NCBI GenBank assembly: GCA_018646605.1
Contig: JABGUL010000039.1
Coordinates: 1 to 64,000 of the forward strand
Direction: 5' to 3'
Length of the DNA stretch: 64,000 nucleotides
Source of the DNA: Flavobacteriaceae bacterium
Lineage (GTDB): Bacteria > Bacteroidota > Bacteroidia > Flavobacteriales > Flavobacteriaceae
In this document: in pieces, positions 25,671 to 34,955 of the stretch
Position numbering within the stretch: position 1 is the stretch's first letter
Layout of the letters: every line of letters starts with the position of its first letter
Made by a program: the position numbers and the translations under genes
Notes under the pieces: model-generated
Database searches by the model: none
Seen by the model: the letters and a program-made list of their open reading frames with translations, nothing else
Told to the model about the DNA's origin: nothing

Positions 25671-26504
25671 TTACCAATCTTTTTTGCCCCTAACGGGAAC
25701 GCCTTTTACTTTTTTAGCATTTACTTTATCCTGTACTTTCTTTTCCTGATTATTCATAGCCTCTAAGAGACTTTGGACTTGTTGAGGGGATAGTTGTCCT
25801 TGTCTAGGAGGTTGCTTTTTTTCTTCAGGTTTGTTTTCACCTTCATTTGGTTTTTGATCTTTCTTTTGATCTCCTTCGTTTTTAGGTTCGCCTTCATCGT
25901 TGGATTGGTCGCCTTCGTCCCCTTCTTTATCTTGGTCTTGTTCGTCCTTATTTTCTTTATCACCTTCCTTATCTTCGTCCTGATCTTTCTCGTCCTCCTG
26001 ATCTTTATCCTGCTGGTCTTTTTGGTCTTTTTTATCGTCTTCTTCTTGCTCCTCTGGTGGTTTTTCGTTTTCTAAAAGCTCCTTTGCCAAAGCATAATTA
26101 TATCTAGTTTCTTCATCGGTAGGATTATTCCGCAACCCATTTTTATAAGCCTCTACAGCCTTTTGATACTCTTTTTTTTGCATGTAAACATTCCCCATAT
26201 TATGAAATGCTCTGTGTTTGTCTTCTTTGGAACTTGCAAACTTTTGAGTTTGAAAAAAGCGCTGGGAAGCTTCATCATACTTTTTATCTAAAAAATGAGT
26301 ATTCCCTAAATTATAAAGTGCTGTTGCTTTTTCAGGGGCAAGGGACAGTGCTTTTCTGTAGGATTTTTCTGCTTTAATATAGGCCTCGTTTTGGGCTTCT
26401 TCATTTCCCTCATAGATATGATTAGTCACCTTCCCTTCTTGAGCAAAACTCAAATTAAAGGAGCAGTATAACAATCCTATTAATATTTTACCTCTCATTT
26501 TCAT
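25671..26504 (-). CDS. batC: BatC: TPR protein with acidic low-complexity tail
   Basis: 277 residues: signal peptide (to about residue 21), three TPR motifs (about 30-140, e.g. ATALYNLGNTHFLDKKYDEA and HRAFHNMGNVYMQKKEYQKA), then a Glu/Asp/Lys/Gln-rich low-complexity segment (about 150-235), then a short SPQQVQSLLEAMNNQEKK helix that is conserved in BatC/BatB-type proteins. Expected in the periplasm as a scaffold for the Bat complex. Overlaps batB by 17 nt. The repetitive DNA of the acidic segment generates a spurious hydrophobic frame on the other strand. Confidence 0.92.
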   Translation of the reverse strand: MKMRGKILIGLLYCSFNLSFAQEGKVTNHIYEGNEEAQNEAYIKAEKSYRKALSLAPEKATALYNLGNTHFLDKKYDEASQRFFQTQKFASSKEDKHRAFHNMGNVYMQKKEYQKAVEAYKNGLRNNPTDEETRYNYALAKELLENEKPPEEQEEDDKKDQKDQQDKDQEDEKDQDEDKEGDKENKDEQDQDKEGDEGDQSNDEGEPKNEGDQKKDQKPNEGENKPEEKKQPPRQGQLSPQQVQSLLEAMNNQEKKVQDKVNAKKVKGVPVRGKKDW

Positions 26505-27528
26505 TAAATAAATTCAGTTTCTGAACCCACTTTGTTTTTGTTTCAAACAAAAATAGGTCGATTATAAGAAAAAGTAAAGCGGCAATTAAAAAAGGTTGAA
26601 ATCGATCTTTATAGCTTACAAATTTTTTAGCTTCAAACTCCTTTTTATCCATTGCTTTAAGTTGTTCAGAAACAAAATCCAACACAGCTTGTGTGTCATT
26701 TCCGTCCTGATATTGACCATCAGTAGCATTTGCTATTGCTTCCAAAGTCTCTTGATTTCTTTTAGTAATAACTACTTCTCCATTAAAATCTTTTTTGTAA
26801 GATTCTACAACATTATTTCTTTTTATGGGAATCGGAGCACCTGCTTCCGTTCCTACGCCAAAGGTGAAGATTTTTATCCCCATTGCTGCAGCTCTTGATG
26901 CGGCATTAGATGCATCTTCAGAGTGATCTTCTCCATCTGAAATCAAAAAGATCACCCTATTAGTTTGATCTTCATCATCAAAAAACGTTCCAGACAAATC
27001 AATGGCACTATCCAATGCTGTTCCTTGAGAAGAAAGCATTTCTGTATTGAGTGCTTGTAAAAACATTTTAGCTGCACTGTAGTCCGTTGTTATTGGCAAT
27101 TGTGGGACTGCCTGAGCGGCATATGCTATAATTCCCACACGATCACTAGCCAGTTGATTTAAAATTGCGGAAACCAATCTTTTTGATTTTTCAAGTCGAT
27201 TGGGTGCAATATCTTCTGCCAACATACTTTTTGAAACATCAATTGCAAACACAATGTCAACTCCCTCCCTTTTCACTGTCTCAAGCTGTGTTCCTATCTT
27301 AGGATTCATTAATCCTAAAACTAATAAAGCGATTGCAATACTCAGCACAATCATTTTCAATCCAGGCTTAAATTTAGAACGATTTGGACTTAGTTCGTCT
27401 AAAAGTTCAGCGTTAGCAAACTTTGCTTGAGTTCTTTTTTTCCATCTAAGAACTAGGATATAGGCAAGCCAAAATACGGGAAGTATTGCTAGAAAATAAA
27501 TGTATTGGTAAGCGTCTATCTGATACAT
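26488..27528 (-). CDS. batB: BatB: membrane protein with von Willebrand factor A domain
   Basis: 346 residues: two N-terminal membrane helices (about 8-26 and 58-77), a vWA domain with an intact MIDAS metal site (DVSKSMLAED and the later SDGEDHSED), and a C-terminal helix (about 310-330). Typical of Bat operon BatB, with the domain facing the periplasm. Follows batA directly, with no intergenic base. Likely forms a metal-dependent complex with BatA and BatC. Confidence 0.92.
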   Translation of the reverse strand: MYQIDAYQYIYFLAILPVFWLAYILVLRWKKRTQAKFANAELLDELSPNRSKFKPGLKMIVLSIAIALLVLGLMNPKIGTQLETVKREGVDIVFAIDVSKSMLAEDIAPNRLEKSKRLVSAILNQLASDRVGIIAYAAQAVPQLPITTDYSAAKMFLQALNTEMLSSQGTALDSAIDLSGTFFDDEDQTNRVIFLISDGEDHSEDASNAASRAAAMGIKIFTFGVGTEAGAPIPIKRNNVVESYKKDFNGEVVITKRNQETLEAIANATDGQYQDGNDTQAVLDFVSEQLKAMDKKEFEAKKFVSYKDRFQPFLIAALLFLIIDLFLFETKTKWVQKLNLFNENER

Positions 27529-28533
27529 CTAAATAAAACTTTTAAATATTGTATTTTTTCCAATCCATTCTAGGACAATCAATATTAAGGCAAGAAGAAT
27601 AAGTATTCGGTATTTTTCTTCATAATTATAATACTTAAACTCTTCAACCTCTGTCTTTTCAAGCTTGTTTATCTCTTCATAAATTTCTTCCAATTTTTTA
27701 TTGTCTGTGGCTCTAAAATAAATTCCGCCTGTCGCTGTTGCAATTTCCTGAAGTAAAGCTTCATCAATTTCTACTTTTGTCATTGCATATTGGAAACTTC
27801 CATTGGGTAATATCCCCACAGGTGCTCTAGCCGTTCCGTTACTTCCAAGTCCAATGGTATACGTTTTTATACCAAACTCTACTGCAAGCTCCGTTGCAAT
27901 TTTTGGATCTATGAAGCCAGAATTATTCACCCCATCTGTAAGTAAAATAATGACTTTACTTTTCGCTCTACTGTCTTTTAAACGGTTTACAGAGGTTGCA
28001 AGACCCATTCCAATTGCAGTTCCATCTTCTATTAACCCTTGATATGAAATTTCTCTTAATGCTCCTTTTACAATTCCTTTATCACTGGTAATAGGAGTCA
28101 ACGTGTAACTCTCCCCAGCATAAACAACCAATCCAATCCGATCTGATAAACGATCATCAACAAAAGCTGAGGCAACTCTTTTTAAGGCACTCAATCGATC
28201 GGGTTTTAAATCTTGCGCTAACATGCTTGAAGAAACATCAATAGCCATTACAATATCTATTCCTTTATTTGTTTTTGTTCGCGTCGATATATCTACCGTT
28301 TGTGGTCTTGCAATTGCCAAAATAATCATTGCTAATGCTACTAATCTAAAAACAAAGAGGATGGGCCTAAGTAAGCTCCAAAAAGATGAATGCTGCTTGA
28401 AACTTGAAAGACTAGACATTTTGAGTTCTGCTTGAGCTTTCCGCCAGGTTACTACATGCCAAAGAATGACCCCTGGAAGTAGAAGTAATAACCAGAGGTA
28501 GTCAGGATTTGCAAAATAGATTCCTTCAAACAT
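27529..28533 (-). CDS. batA: BatA: membrane protein with von Willebrand factor A domain
   Basis: 334 residues: two N-terminal helices (about 8-25 and 55-75), a vWA domain with the MIDAS motif DVSSSMLAQD, a second ligand loop (TDGVNNSGF), and a C-terminal helix (about 310-326). Highly similar in layout to BatB, its neighbour and presumed partner. The MoxR ATPase of the same operon is thought to remodel such vWA proteins. Starts 2 nt after the stop of the 541-residue gene. Confidence 0.92.
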   Translation of the reverse strand: MFEGIYFANPDYLWLLLLLPGVILWHVVTWRKAQAELKMSSLSSFKQHSSFWSLLRPILFVFRLVALAMIILAIARPQTVDISTRTKTNKGIDIVMAIDVSSSMLAQDLKPDRLSALKRVASAFVDDRLSDRIGLVVYAGESYTLTPITSDKGIVKGALREISYQGLIEDGTAIGMGLATSVNRLKDSRAKSKVIILLTDGVNNSGFIDPKIATELAVEFGIKTYTIGLGSNGTARAPVGILPNGSFQYAMTKVEIDEALLQEIATATGGIYFRATDNKKLEEIYEEINKLEKTEVEEFKYYNYEEKYRILILLALILIVLEWIGKNTIFKSFI

Positions 28534-28535
28534 TT

Positions 28536-30161
28536 TTAGAGTTCTTTAATCAGTTCTATACTATTGATTATACGTTGCTCAATTTCAGACGCATAACGAT
28601 CTTCCTTTTCATACATCATCGTTAAAATAATGGTTCCTTCTTCAAAGGTTAAAAGTAATGTGTTAAAGCTACATCTCACACGATCCTTTTCGCCCTTTTT
28701 AGGATAATCTAAAGTTCCAAAAATCTTTGCAACTGGAACTCCTGATGGAAGTGTTACCTCATCGTTTTTCATTAAAATATTTACAGCACCACCAGATTCA
28801 AAATTTGAAATAATCGTATTAACTAAAGCTTGTGCTTTTTCTGTATTTGCTTGTTGAGGGTCTGAATTCGTTTCTTCTTTCTTAAGCTCTAGTTTAGGAA
28901 AGTCAAATTTTAAATCAATATAAAAAGGACTGTCTAAAGTTCCCAGACTAAACTGTTGAATAAGATCATTTTCATTTGGTATTCGTTCCAAAACCTCCGG
29001 AGTTTCAATTTTTAATGGAGGTGTACCGTATTGACTATTCACCCATTGACCACTATACAATCCCTTAGTGGGATACATCAAAAGGGTGTCTCTAACAGGA
29101 TAAAAACCATATACAAGCATAGAAACAACCAAGATTGTAACAGCTAAAATTCCTGTTCCTGATAAACCCCAAATCCATTGTTCTTTTCTACGCCTTTTAG
29201 CTAAATATTCTTTGTACGCTTCCTTTTCTCTCAATTCTTCCTCAGTAGGTTCAGGGAGTGCTTCTTTTGTTTCCATGACCACATGCTCGACTGCTTTTCG
29301 ATCTTCATTTGCAATTCTGTATTCTGGCATAGATTTGGCAAATTTGACTAGATCGGCGGTCTTTAACACTTCTCTTAAACTTTTCAAGGTGGCATGATCT
29401 AAATCTAAAGTCCCTGCATCTTTTCGCATTTCAAGCTTATTAAGCAACTCTTCTGAGGTGCTTTCTAGCGCATCAATTTTAGCTTCTTCTTCTAAATAAC
29501 GTCTTACTACATCGGTTAATCTTGAATAGTACAATTTATATTCGTCCTGCAACGTGGGCTTTTCAGACTCCAAAGCTTTGAGTTCTTCAATGGCTCTATC
29601 GAAAGGGGGAAGTTCTCTTTCACGCAATTCCTTTCTTCTTTTCTGAAATAAATAAGTATAAGATATTCCTAATATTATCAGTGCAAAAACGAGTCCCCAA
29701 AGAACTCTTGAGATTAAAACATCGTAGTTTTTTTCAACTGTAAATAAAGGCTTAATATCAAATAATTTCTGCTTGGTTGTATCTACTATCACAGAGTTTA
29801 CACGAACAGGTATAAGGTCTGCTATTTTAGAAAAACCATTGACTAAGATCTGTTGCTGTGGAATAAAATAATTGCCTGAATCAAAATGAATCAGAGCATA
29901 TCTTTTAGTGTATAAATAATGTGTTCGCGTTCGAAGCGTATCAATCAAGCTTTCTTCTAGAAGCTCAAAGGGAGCAAAAATGGGTTGTTCAGGAAAAATA
30001 ACCTGAGCTATACTATCTGCTTTTACTTGTAACGTATAATTAAGTTGTGCCCCAATTTTAATTTGGGTTGAATCAACAGCTGCTTTGAGCTCTACTTCAC
30101 TTTGAGCCCAAAGGGAAAGAGTTATTGAAAAATAGACGAACAAAGGAAGTGTGTACTTCAT
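28536..30161 (-). CDS. Bat-operon membrane protein, BatD-like N-terminus, unnamed
   Basis: 541 residues: signal peptide to about residue 20, a beta-rich periplasmic part starting SEVELKAAVDSTQIKIGAQL that looks like one BatD-type repeat, a membrane helix near 152-170, a charged helical cytoplasmic segment (about 175-330), a second helix near 335-355, and a C-terminal domain with PSGVPVAKIFGTLDY. It occupies the position between the DUF58 and BatA genes where Bacteroidota often have an accessory Bat gene. It may act as a membrane adaptor; no enzymatic motif is visible. Confidence 0.75.
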   Translation of the reverse strand: MKYTLPLFVYFSITLSLWAQSEVELKAAVDSTQIKIGAQLNYTLQVKADSIAQVIFPEQPIFAPFELLEESLIDTLRTRTHYLYTKRYALIHFDSGNYFIPQQQILVNGFSKIADLIPVRVNSVIVDTTKQKLFDIKPLFTVEKNYDVLISRVLWGLVFALIILGISYTYLFQKRRKELRERELPPFDRAIEELKALESEKPTLQDEYKLYYSRLTDVVRRYLEEEAKIDALESTSEELLNKLEMRKDAGTLDLDHATLKSLREVLKTADLVKFAKSMPEYRIANEDRKAVEHVVMETKEALPEPTEEELREKEAYKEYLAKRRRKEQWIWGLSGTGILAVTILVVSMLVYGFYPVRDTLLMYPTKGLYSGQWVNSQYGTPPLKIETPEVLERIPNENDLIQQFSLGTLDSPFYIDLKFDFPKLELKKEETNSDPQQANTEKAQALVNTIISNFESGGAVNILMKNDEVTLPSGVPVAKIFGTLDYPKKGEKDRVRCSFNTLLLTFEEGTIILTMMYEKEDRYASEIEQRIINSIELIKEL

Positions 30162-30162
30162 A

Positions 30163-31029
30163 TTATATCCTTGCTTTAAAATACCCTAACAATTTTTTCA
30201 CATAACTTTCTTCAACACTACAGCTAAGATTTCCAGCTCCATTCTTCTGAAAGAGTTCTTGGTATTCAGTGGTCCGCTTATTATAATGTTCCACATACTG
30301 ATTTCTTACTTTTTTAGAATGCGTATTTATCCATCTAATAGCGCTTGTTTCGGCGTCCCGCATTGGTACAATTCCTAATTTAGGAAGTTCCGTTTCTACA
30401 GGATCATAAACGCGAATCCCTGTGAGATCATGTTTCTTTGCAGTAATTCGCAACGTTTTTTCATATCCTGAATCCATAAAATCAGAAAGAATAAAAACAA
30501 TTGCTTTCTTTTTCAAAACACCTGAGAGAAATTCCAATGCTGCTGAAATATTGGTTTCTGTGCTTTTTGGTTTAAATTCTAATAATTCTCTTATGATTCT
30601 CAAAATATGGGATCGCCCTTTTTTGGGAGGTATAAATAACTCTATTTGATCCGAAAATAAAACTAGACCAACTTTATCGTTGTTTTGAAGTGCAGAAAAG
30701 GCTAAAGTAGCTGCTATTTCAGTTAAAATTTCTCTTTTAAATTGTGTTTTTGTTCCAAATTTTTCAGAACCACTAACGTCCACTACCAGCATCAATGTTA
30801 ATTCACGCTCTTCCTCAAAAACCTTCACAAAAGGTTCGTTATACCGTGCCGTTACATTCCAATCGATTGCGCGTACATCGTCTCCAAACTGATATTGCCG
30901 AACCTCACTAAAAGTCATCCCACGCCCTTTAAAAGTTGAATGATATTCTCCTCCAAAAACGTGATCGCTTAAACGACGTGTTTTAATCTCAATTTTGCGA
31001 ACTTTTTTAAGTAGCGCTTTTGTATCCAT
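30163..31029 (-). CDS. DUF58 domain protein with vWA-like fold
   Basis: 288 residues, cytoplasmic. It carries the DUF58 signature GRGMTFSEVRQYQFGDDVR...IDWNVTAR and a vWA-like MIDAS start LVVDVSGSEKFG. DUF58 proteins are almost always encoded next to MoxR ATPases and are thought to be their substrate or adaptor. Here it follows moxR by 41 nt and precedes the bat genes, fitting the canonical order. Confidence 0.9.
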   Translation of the reverse strand: MDTKALLKKVRKIEIKTRRLSDHVFGGEYHSTFKGRGMTFSEVRQYQFGDDVRAIDWNVTARYNEPFVKVFEEERELTLMLVVDVSGSEKFGTKTQFKREILTEIAATLAFSALQNNDKVGLVLFSDQIELFIPPKKGRSHILRIIRELLEFKPKSTETNISAALEFLSGVLKKKAIVFILSDFMDSGYEKTLRITAKKHDLTGIRVYDPVETELPKLGIVPMRDAETSAIRWINTHSKKVRNQYVEHYNKRTTEYQELFQKNGAGNLSCSVEESYVKKLLGYFKARI

Positions 31030-31070
31030 TGGGTTCTATGGTTGTAATCTGTTTTGAACTAGTTGTTGTT

Positions 31071-32078
31071 CTAAGGAACCTCAACCTCATTGATGATTTG
31101 AGTAATCAAATCTTCAGAAGTAATATTTTCAGCCTCGGCTTCATAGGTTAATCCGATTCGATGACGTAATACATCAAAAATAACCGCTCGAACATCTTCG
31201 GGAATTACATATCCTCGATGTTTTAAGAAAGCATGACATTTTGCAGCAGTAGCTAAATTGATACTCCCCCGGGGAGAAGCACCAAAACTGATTAAAGGCT
31301 TTATCGATTCCAGATTATAATTCTCAGGATATCGCGTCGCGAAAACTAAATTGAGGATGTAACTTTCTATTTTTTCGTCCATGTAGACCTCGCGAACGGT
31401 TTCCTGAGCTGTTAATATTTGCTTCGTTGTTACTACTGGATTCACTTTAACTTGATTGCTACTCAAATTGTTTCTTACGATTAACTGCTCCTCTTCTAAT
31501 TTTGGATAATCGATCACTGTTTTTAACATAAATCGATCAACTTGTGCTTCAGGCAAAGGGTAAGTTCCTTCTTGTTCTACTGGGTTTTGAGTTGCCATAA
31601 CCAGAAAGGGGGCTTGAAGTTTAAAGGTTGTATCTCCAATTGTGACTTGTTTTTCTTGCATCGCCTCTAAAAGTGCAGATTGAACCTTTGCGGGTGCACG
31701 ATTGATCTCATCAGCGAGAACAAAATTGGCAAAAATAGGTCCCTTTTTTATGGAGAAATCATTCTCCTTTATGTTGTATATCATTGTTCCAACTACATCC
31801 GCAGGAAGTAAGTCGGGAGTAAACTGTATTCGACTAAAACTCCCCTTTACAGCCTGACTCAAGGTGTTTATCGCTAAGGTTTTTGCCAAACCTGGAACTC
31901 CTTCCAAAAGTATATGGCCTCTACCAAGCAATCCAATTAGCAAACGCTCTACCATGTGCTTTTGACCAACAATTACTTTATTCATTTCAAAGGTCAGCAA
32001 ATCAATAAATGCACTTTCTTTTTCAATTTTCTCATTGATTGCATTGATGTCAATCATTTCATTTTTACTGTTCTCCAT
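31071..32078 (-). CDS. MoxR-family AAA+ ATPase
   Basis: 335 residues. Walker A-type loop LLEGVPGLAKTLAIN, Walker B LADEINRAPAKVQSALLEAMQE, sensor 1 FLVMATQNPVEQEGTYPLPEAQ with the arginine finger region DRF, all characteristic of MoxR ATPases. It is a cytoplasmic chaperone-like ATPase for vWA-domain proteins, here the DUF58, BatA and BatB proteins downstream. First gene of an eight-gene unit ending with batE. No exact TAnnTTTG is seen upstream. Confidence 0.93.
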   Translation of the reverse strand: MENSKNEMIDINAINEKIEKESAFIDLLTFEMNKVIVGQKHMVERLLIGLLGRGHILLEGVPGLAKTLAINTLSQAVKGSFSRIQFTPDLLPADVVGTMIYNIKENDFSIKKGPIFANFVLADEINRAPAKVQSALLEAMQEKQVTIGDTTFKLQAPFLVMATQNPVEQEGTYPLPEAQVDRFMLKTVIDYPKLEEEQLIVRNNLSSNQVKVNPVVTTKQILTAQETVREVYMDEKIESYILNLVFATRYPENYNLESIKPLISFGASPRGSINLATAAKCHAFLKHRGYVIPEDVRAVIFDVLRHRIGLTYEAEAENITSEDLITQIINEVEVP

Positions 32079-32337
32079 AAGAATTTTCTACATTTTTTTT
32101 CGGATAGCAAATTTGAAAAATATATTTTCAGTATGTTGTTAACAATTGGTTAAAAATTGGGCTTAGGGAAAAATATAGAAGCTCCCAAATGTTGCTATTT
32201 TAGGAGTGAATTTAATCTAATTAATCTAAACTCAATAATTTAAACTTTATTAAAACAAGTTGAATGTATATTAAAGATTGATTTATACATTTATTATATA
32301 AATTTAAAAATAAGATGAATATTAAATATTTAACCCT
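32079..32337. other. AT-rich divergent intergenic region (moxR / aldo-keto reductase)
   Basis: 259 nt, very AT-rich. It holds a tandem 9-bp repeat TTAATCTAA x2 at 32212-32229 and an 8-codon frame (ATG at 32315, TGA at 32339-32341) that ends on top of the TTG start of the next gene. No RNA gene or exact -7 consensus is seen. Confidence 0.5.
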
Positions 32338-33204
32338 TTGAACACCTTTTCAAGAATTATCTCTGGGACCATGACCTGGGGAGTATGGGGAAGTAAATTT
32401 TCTACGAAAGAAATTCAATCCCTTATAGAACAATCTATTGACATGGGTGTGAACACTTTTGATCATGCCGATATTTATGGAGGATATACAACCGAATCTG
32501 ATTTTGGTGCTGCTTTTAAAAAGAGTACTGTAAATAGAGACTCTGTCTTTTTTATTTCCAAATGTGGTATTCAAATGCCATGTGATGCAAGACCTTTACC
32601 AGTAAAACATTACGATTATACGGAGAAACATATTCGTATGAGTGTTGAAAATTCTTTACGCCACTTAAATACGGATTATCTAGACGTATTACTCCTGCAT
32701 CGCCCAAGTCCTTTAATGCATGCTGAAACCGTTGCCAAAGTAACTCTAGACTTAAAAAAAGAAGGAAAAATTAGACAATTGGGGGTGTCAAATTTTACTC
32801 CCTCCCAAATGTCGCTTCTTCAACAAGAAGTTAAACTAGAATGGAATCAATTAGAATGTTCATTGACACATGAAAATGGGCTTTTTGATGGTACACTTGA
32901 CCACATGAAAATTCATGGTATTGGTTCTATGGCTTGGAGTCCACTTGGAAGTTACTTTAAAGAAAATGATGCTAAAAAGCAGCGTATTTTAAAATGTATG
33001 ACACCCCTCTGTGAAAAATATAATTGTACTGAAGATCAATTACTCTTGACATGGCTTTTATACCATCCCTCAAAAATTTATCCTGTCATAGGAACAACCT
33101 CAGCAAAGCGAATAGAACTCAGCATCGCAGCCCTTGATATAAAATTAGAAATTACTGATTGGTTTTTACTATTGGAAGCTAGTATGGGAGAACCTTTACC
33201 CTAA
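32338..33204 (+). CDS. aldo/keto reductase
   Basis: 288 residues, NAD(P)H-dependent TIM-barrel oxidoreductase. The catalytic tetrad is visible: Asp and Tyr in FDHADIYGGY, Lys in FISKCGIQ, His in VLLLHRPSP; the cofactor region is PVIGTTSAKRIE. It resembles the YdhF-like branch. The start is TTG at 32338; no ATG exists before the conserved residues (the first in-frame ATG is the Met of SGTMTWG, inside the barrel). Followed after 10 nt by an SDR gene, so the two reductases are probably one unit. Substrate unknown. Confidence 0.88.
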   Translation: MNTFSRIISGTMTWGVWGSKFSTKEIQSLIEQSIDMGVNTFDHADIYGGYTTESDFGAAFKKSTVNRDSVFFISKCGIQMPCDARPLPVKHYDYTEKHIRMSVENSLRHLNTDYLDVLLLHRPSPLMHAETVAKVTLDLKKEGKIRQLGVSNFTPSQMSLLQQEVKLEWNQLECSLTHENGLFDGTLDHMKIHGIGSMAWSPLGSYFKENDAKKQRILKCMTPLCEKYNCTEDQLLLTWLLYHPSKIYPVIGTTSAKRIELSIAALDIKLEITDWFLLLEASMGEPLP

Positions 33205-33214
33205 AAACATTAAA

Positions 33215-33967
33215 ATGAAAGATAAAATTATAGTAATCACAGGAGCTAGCAGTGGAATAGGTTGGGCAACAGCAGAAGCCTTTTCTCAGGAAGGAGCCAA
33301 GCTAATTTTATGTGGAAGAAGAAAAGAAAAATTAGAATTATTAGCTAGTAAACTAAATTCTAAAACCCTCATTCTCACTTTTGACGTAAGAGACCGGAAA
33401 GCAGTTTTTGAAGCTTTAGAAAACCTTCCAGAAGATTGGAAAAATATTGATGTTCTAATTAATAATGCTGGAAATGCACATGGCCTTGATCCCGTTCAAA
33501 CTGCAAATCTAGAGGATTGGGATGCTATGATTGATGGAAATGTAAAAGGGCTAATGTATGTTACCAAAGCGCTACTCCCTCAAATGATTGAATCCAAAAA
33601 GGGTCATATTATTAATCTTGGATCCATTGCTGGAAAAGAAGTATATCCCAATGGAAGCGTTTATTGCAGTAGTAAATTTGCGGTAGATGCATTTACTCAA
33701 GGGCTAAGGATTGATTTAAATAAAGATGGAATTAAAGTAGGCGCCATTCATCCTGGACTTGTTCAGACAGAATTTTCAGAAATTCGATTTAAAGGAGATC
33801 AAAAACGTGCTGCTAAAGTGTATGAAGGAATTGATGCCTTAACCGCTAAAGATGTTGCGGATGCAATTTTGTATATGACTAAAGCCCCACTTCATGTGAA
33901 TGTTGCTGATCTCGTTTTGCTACCAACAAGACAAGCAAATGCTTACATTTCAAACAGAAAAATATAA
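33215..33967 (+). CDS. short-chain dehydrogenase/reductase
   Basis: 250 residues. Cofactor loop TGASSGIGWATAE, the NNAG motif (LINNAGNAHG), catalytic Ser-Tyr-Lys (LGSIAGKEV..YCSSKFAVD), and RRKEK after strand 2 that favours NADP. It resembles YdfG-like serine/3-hydroxy acid dehydrogenases. Second gene of a pair with the aldo/keto reductase. A 24-nt gap separates it from the convergent esterase gene. Confidence 0.88.
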   Translation: MKDKIIVITGASSGIGWATAEAFSQEGAKLILCGRRKEKLELLASKLNSKTLILTFDVRDRKAVFEALENLPEDWKNIDVLINNAGNAHGLDPVQTANLEDWDAMIDGNVKGLMYVTKALLPQMIESKKGHIINLGSIAGKEVYPNGSVYCSSKFAVDAFTQGLRIDLNKDGIKVGAIHPGLVQTEFSEIRFKGDQKRAAKVYEGIDALTAKDVADAILYMTKAPLHVNVADLVLLPTRQANAYISNRKI

Positions 33968-33991
33968 TTTGTTTAAAAATTGTACTAAAAT

Positions 33992-34921
33992 CTAATTTAA
34001 AACTCTGAGAACAAAAGCCTCTGGCCTTTCCGAATAGATTCCTGAAAATTCTAAGTCTACTTCTATCGCTTTTAATCTTAAATAATCGGAATGTTTATAA
34101 CTGTGATACAAAACATCAAAGTCAATTTCTCCTTGATTATTAATCAATTCATCTCCTGCTTGGTTAAAAACATAGAGCGGAGGATCATTTGAATCCATAA
34201 AATCTCTATAATCAACAGCAGCAAGATCTTCTTGTGATGGTTCACCATTGTAAAACTGCGAAAAAAGAGTTTGTAAAACAGGGCTCATTTCCCTCAATTC
34301 ATCCAAAGAAAAAGAGTTAAACACATTTTCCCATTCGTATAAATTATAGGTGCTTTGAGCAGCTAGAGCTAAAACTCCTTGTACTTGAGTATTGCTTGCT
34401 TCGCGAAATCCATTCCATTGCGCAATTCCAGCTCCTGCAGAAACCCCTGCTAAAACTATTTTGTTACTTGGAATTTTAAGGTTATTTAGTTGACTTTGAA
34501 CAAAATTAATTACCGCGGTACCATCCTCCAAAGCTGATATTACTCCTTTATTTCCTGGGGTATTTATTAAGGTATAGTTTGCACTTACAATCGTAATTTT
34601 ATTTACTAAAAGGGACTCCATAGTTTCTAAAAGTAAATCGTTATAAGCATCTGCCTTATCACCAGCAATAAATCCACCTCCATGAAAAAACAGAACGACC
34701 CCTTTAGAATCTCCCTCAGAAGGCATCAAAATATCCAATACGTTTCGAGTTCCATTTCCATAGCTTACATTTTGAAAAAAAAGATCATTGCCTCCCAGTG
34801 GAGATTTTGATGCTATTACTCCTAAAGCACTTTCCAATGAGGATTCTAACTCTTCTCTCGTTTCTCCTTTTTCACAAGAAACTAGAAATAAAGCAAATAG
34901 TAAGATTGATAGTTTTTTCAT
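33992..34921 (-). CDS. alpha/beta hydrolase (carboxylesterase-like) lipoprotein
   Basis: 309 residues. Signal peptide with lipobox ending at Cys (LFLVSC) near residue 16, so an envelope lipoprotein. The oxyanion motif VVLFFHGGGFIAGDK and nucleophile elbow LAGVSAGAGIAQW are those of the HSL/carboxylesterase-type alpha/beta hydrolases; the Asp in PPLYVFNQAGDELIN and a His near YHSYKHSDY could complete the triad. Substrate unknown. It follows hflX by 34 nt on the same strand but may have its own promoter (TATATTTTG, one base off consensus spacing). Confidence 0.82.
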   Translation of the reverse strand: MKKLSILLFALFLVSCEKGETREELESSLESALGVIASKSPLGGNDLFFQNVSYGNGTRNVLDILMPSEGDSKGVVLFFHGGGFIAGDKADAYNDLLLETMESLLVNKITIVSANYTLINTPGNKGVISALEDGTAVINFVQSQLNNLKIPSNKIVLAGVSAGAGIAQWNGFREASNTQVQGVLALAAQSTYNLYEWENVFNSFSLDELREMSPVLQTLFSQFYNGEPSQEDLAAVDYRDFMDSNDPPLYVFNQAGDELINNQGEIDFDVLYHSYKHSDYLRLKAIEVDLEFSGIYSERPEAFVLRVLN

Positions 34922-34955
34922 TATTTATGTTTTTTACAAAATATACGTTTGATTT

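Noticed and set aside
25794-26075. Extremely hydrophobic Phe/Leu/Val/Ile frame on the plus strand that looks like a membrane protein
   Set aside because: It is the complement of the Glu/Asp/Lys/Gln-rich low-complexity segment of BatC.
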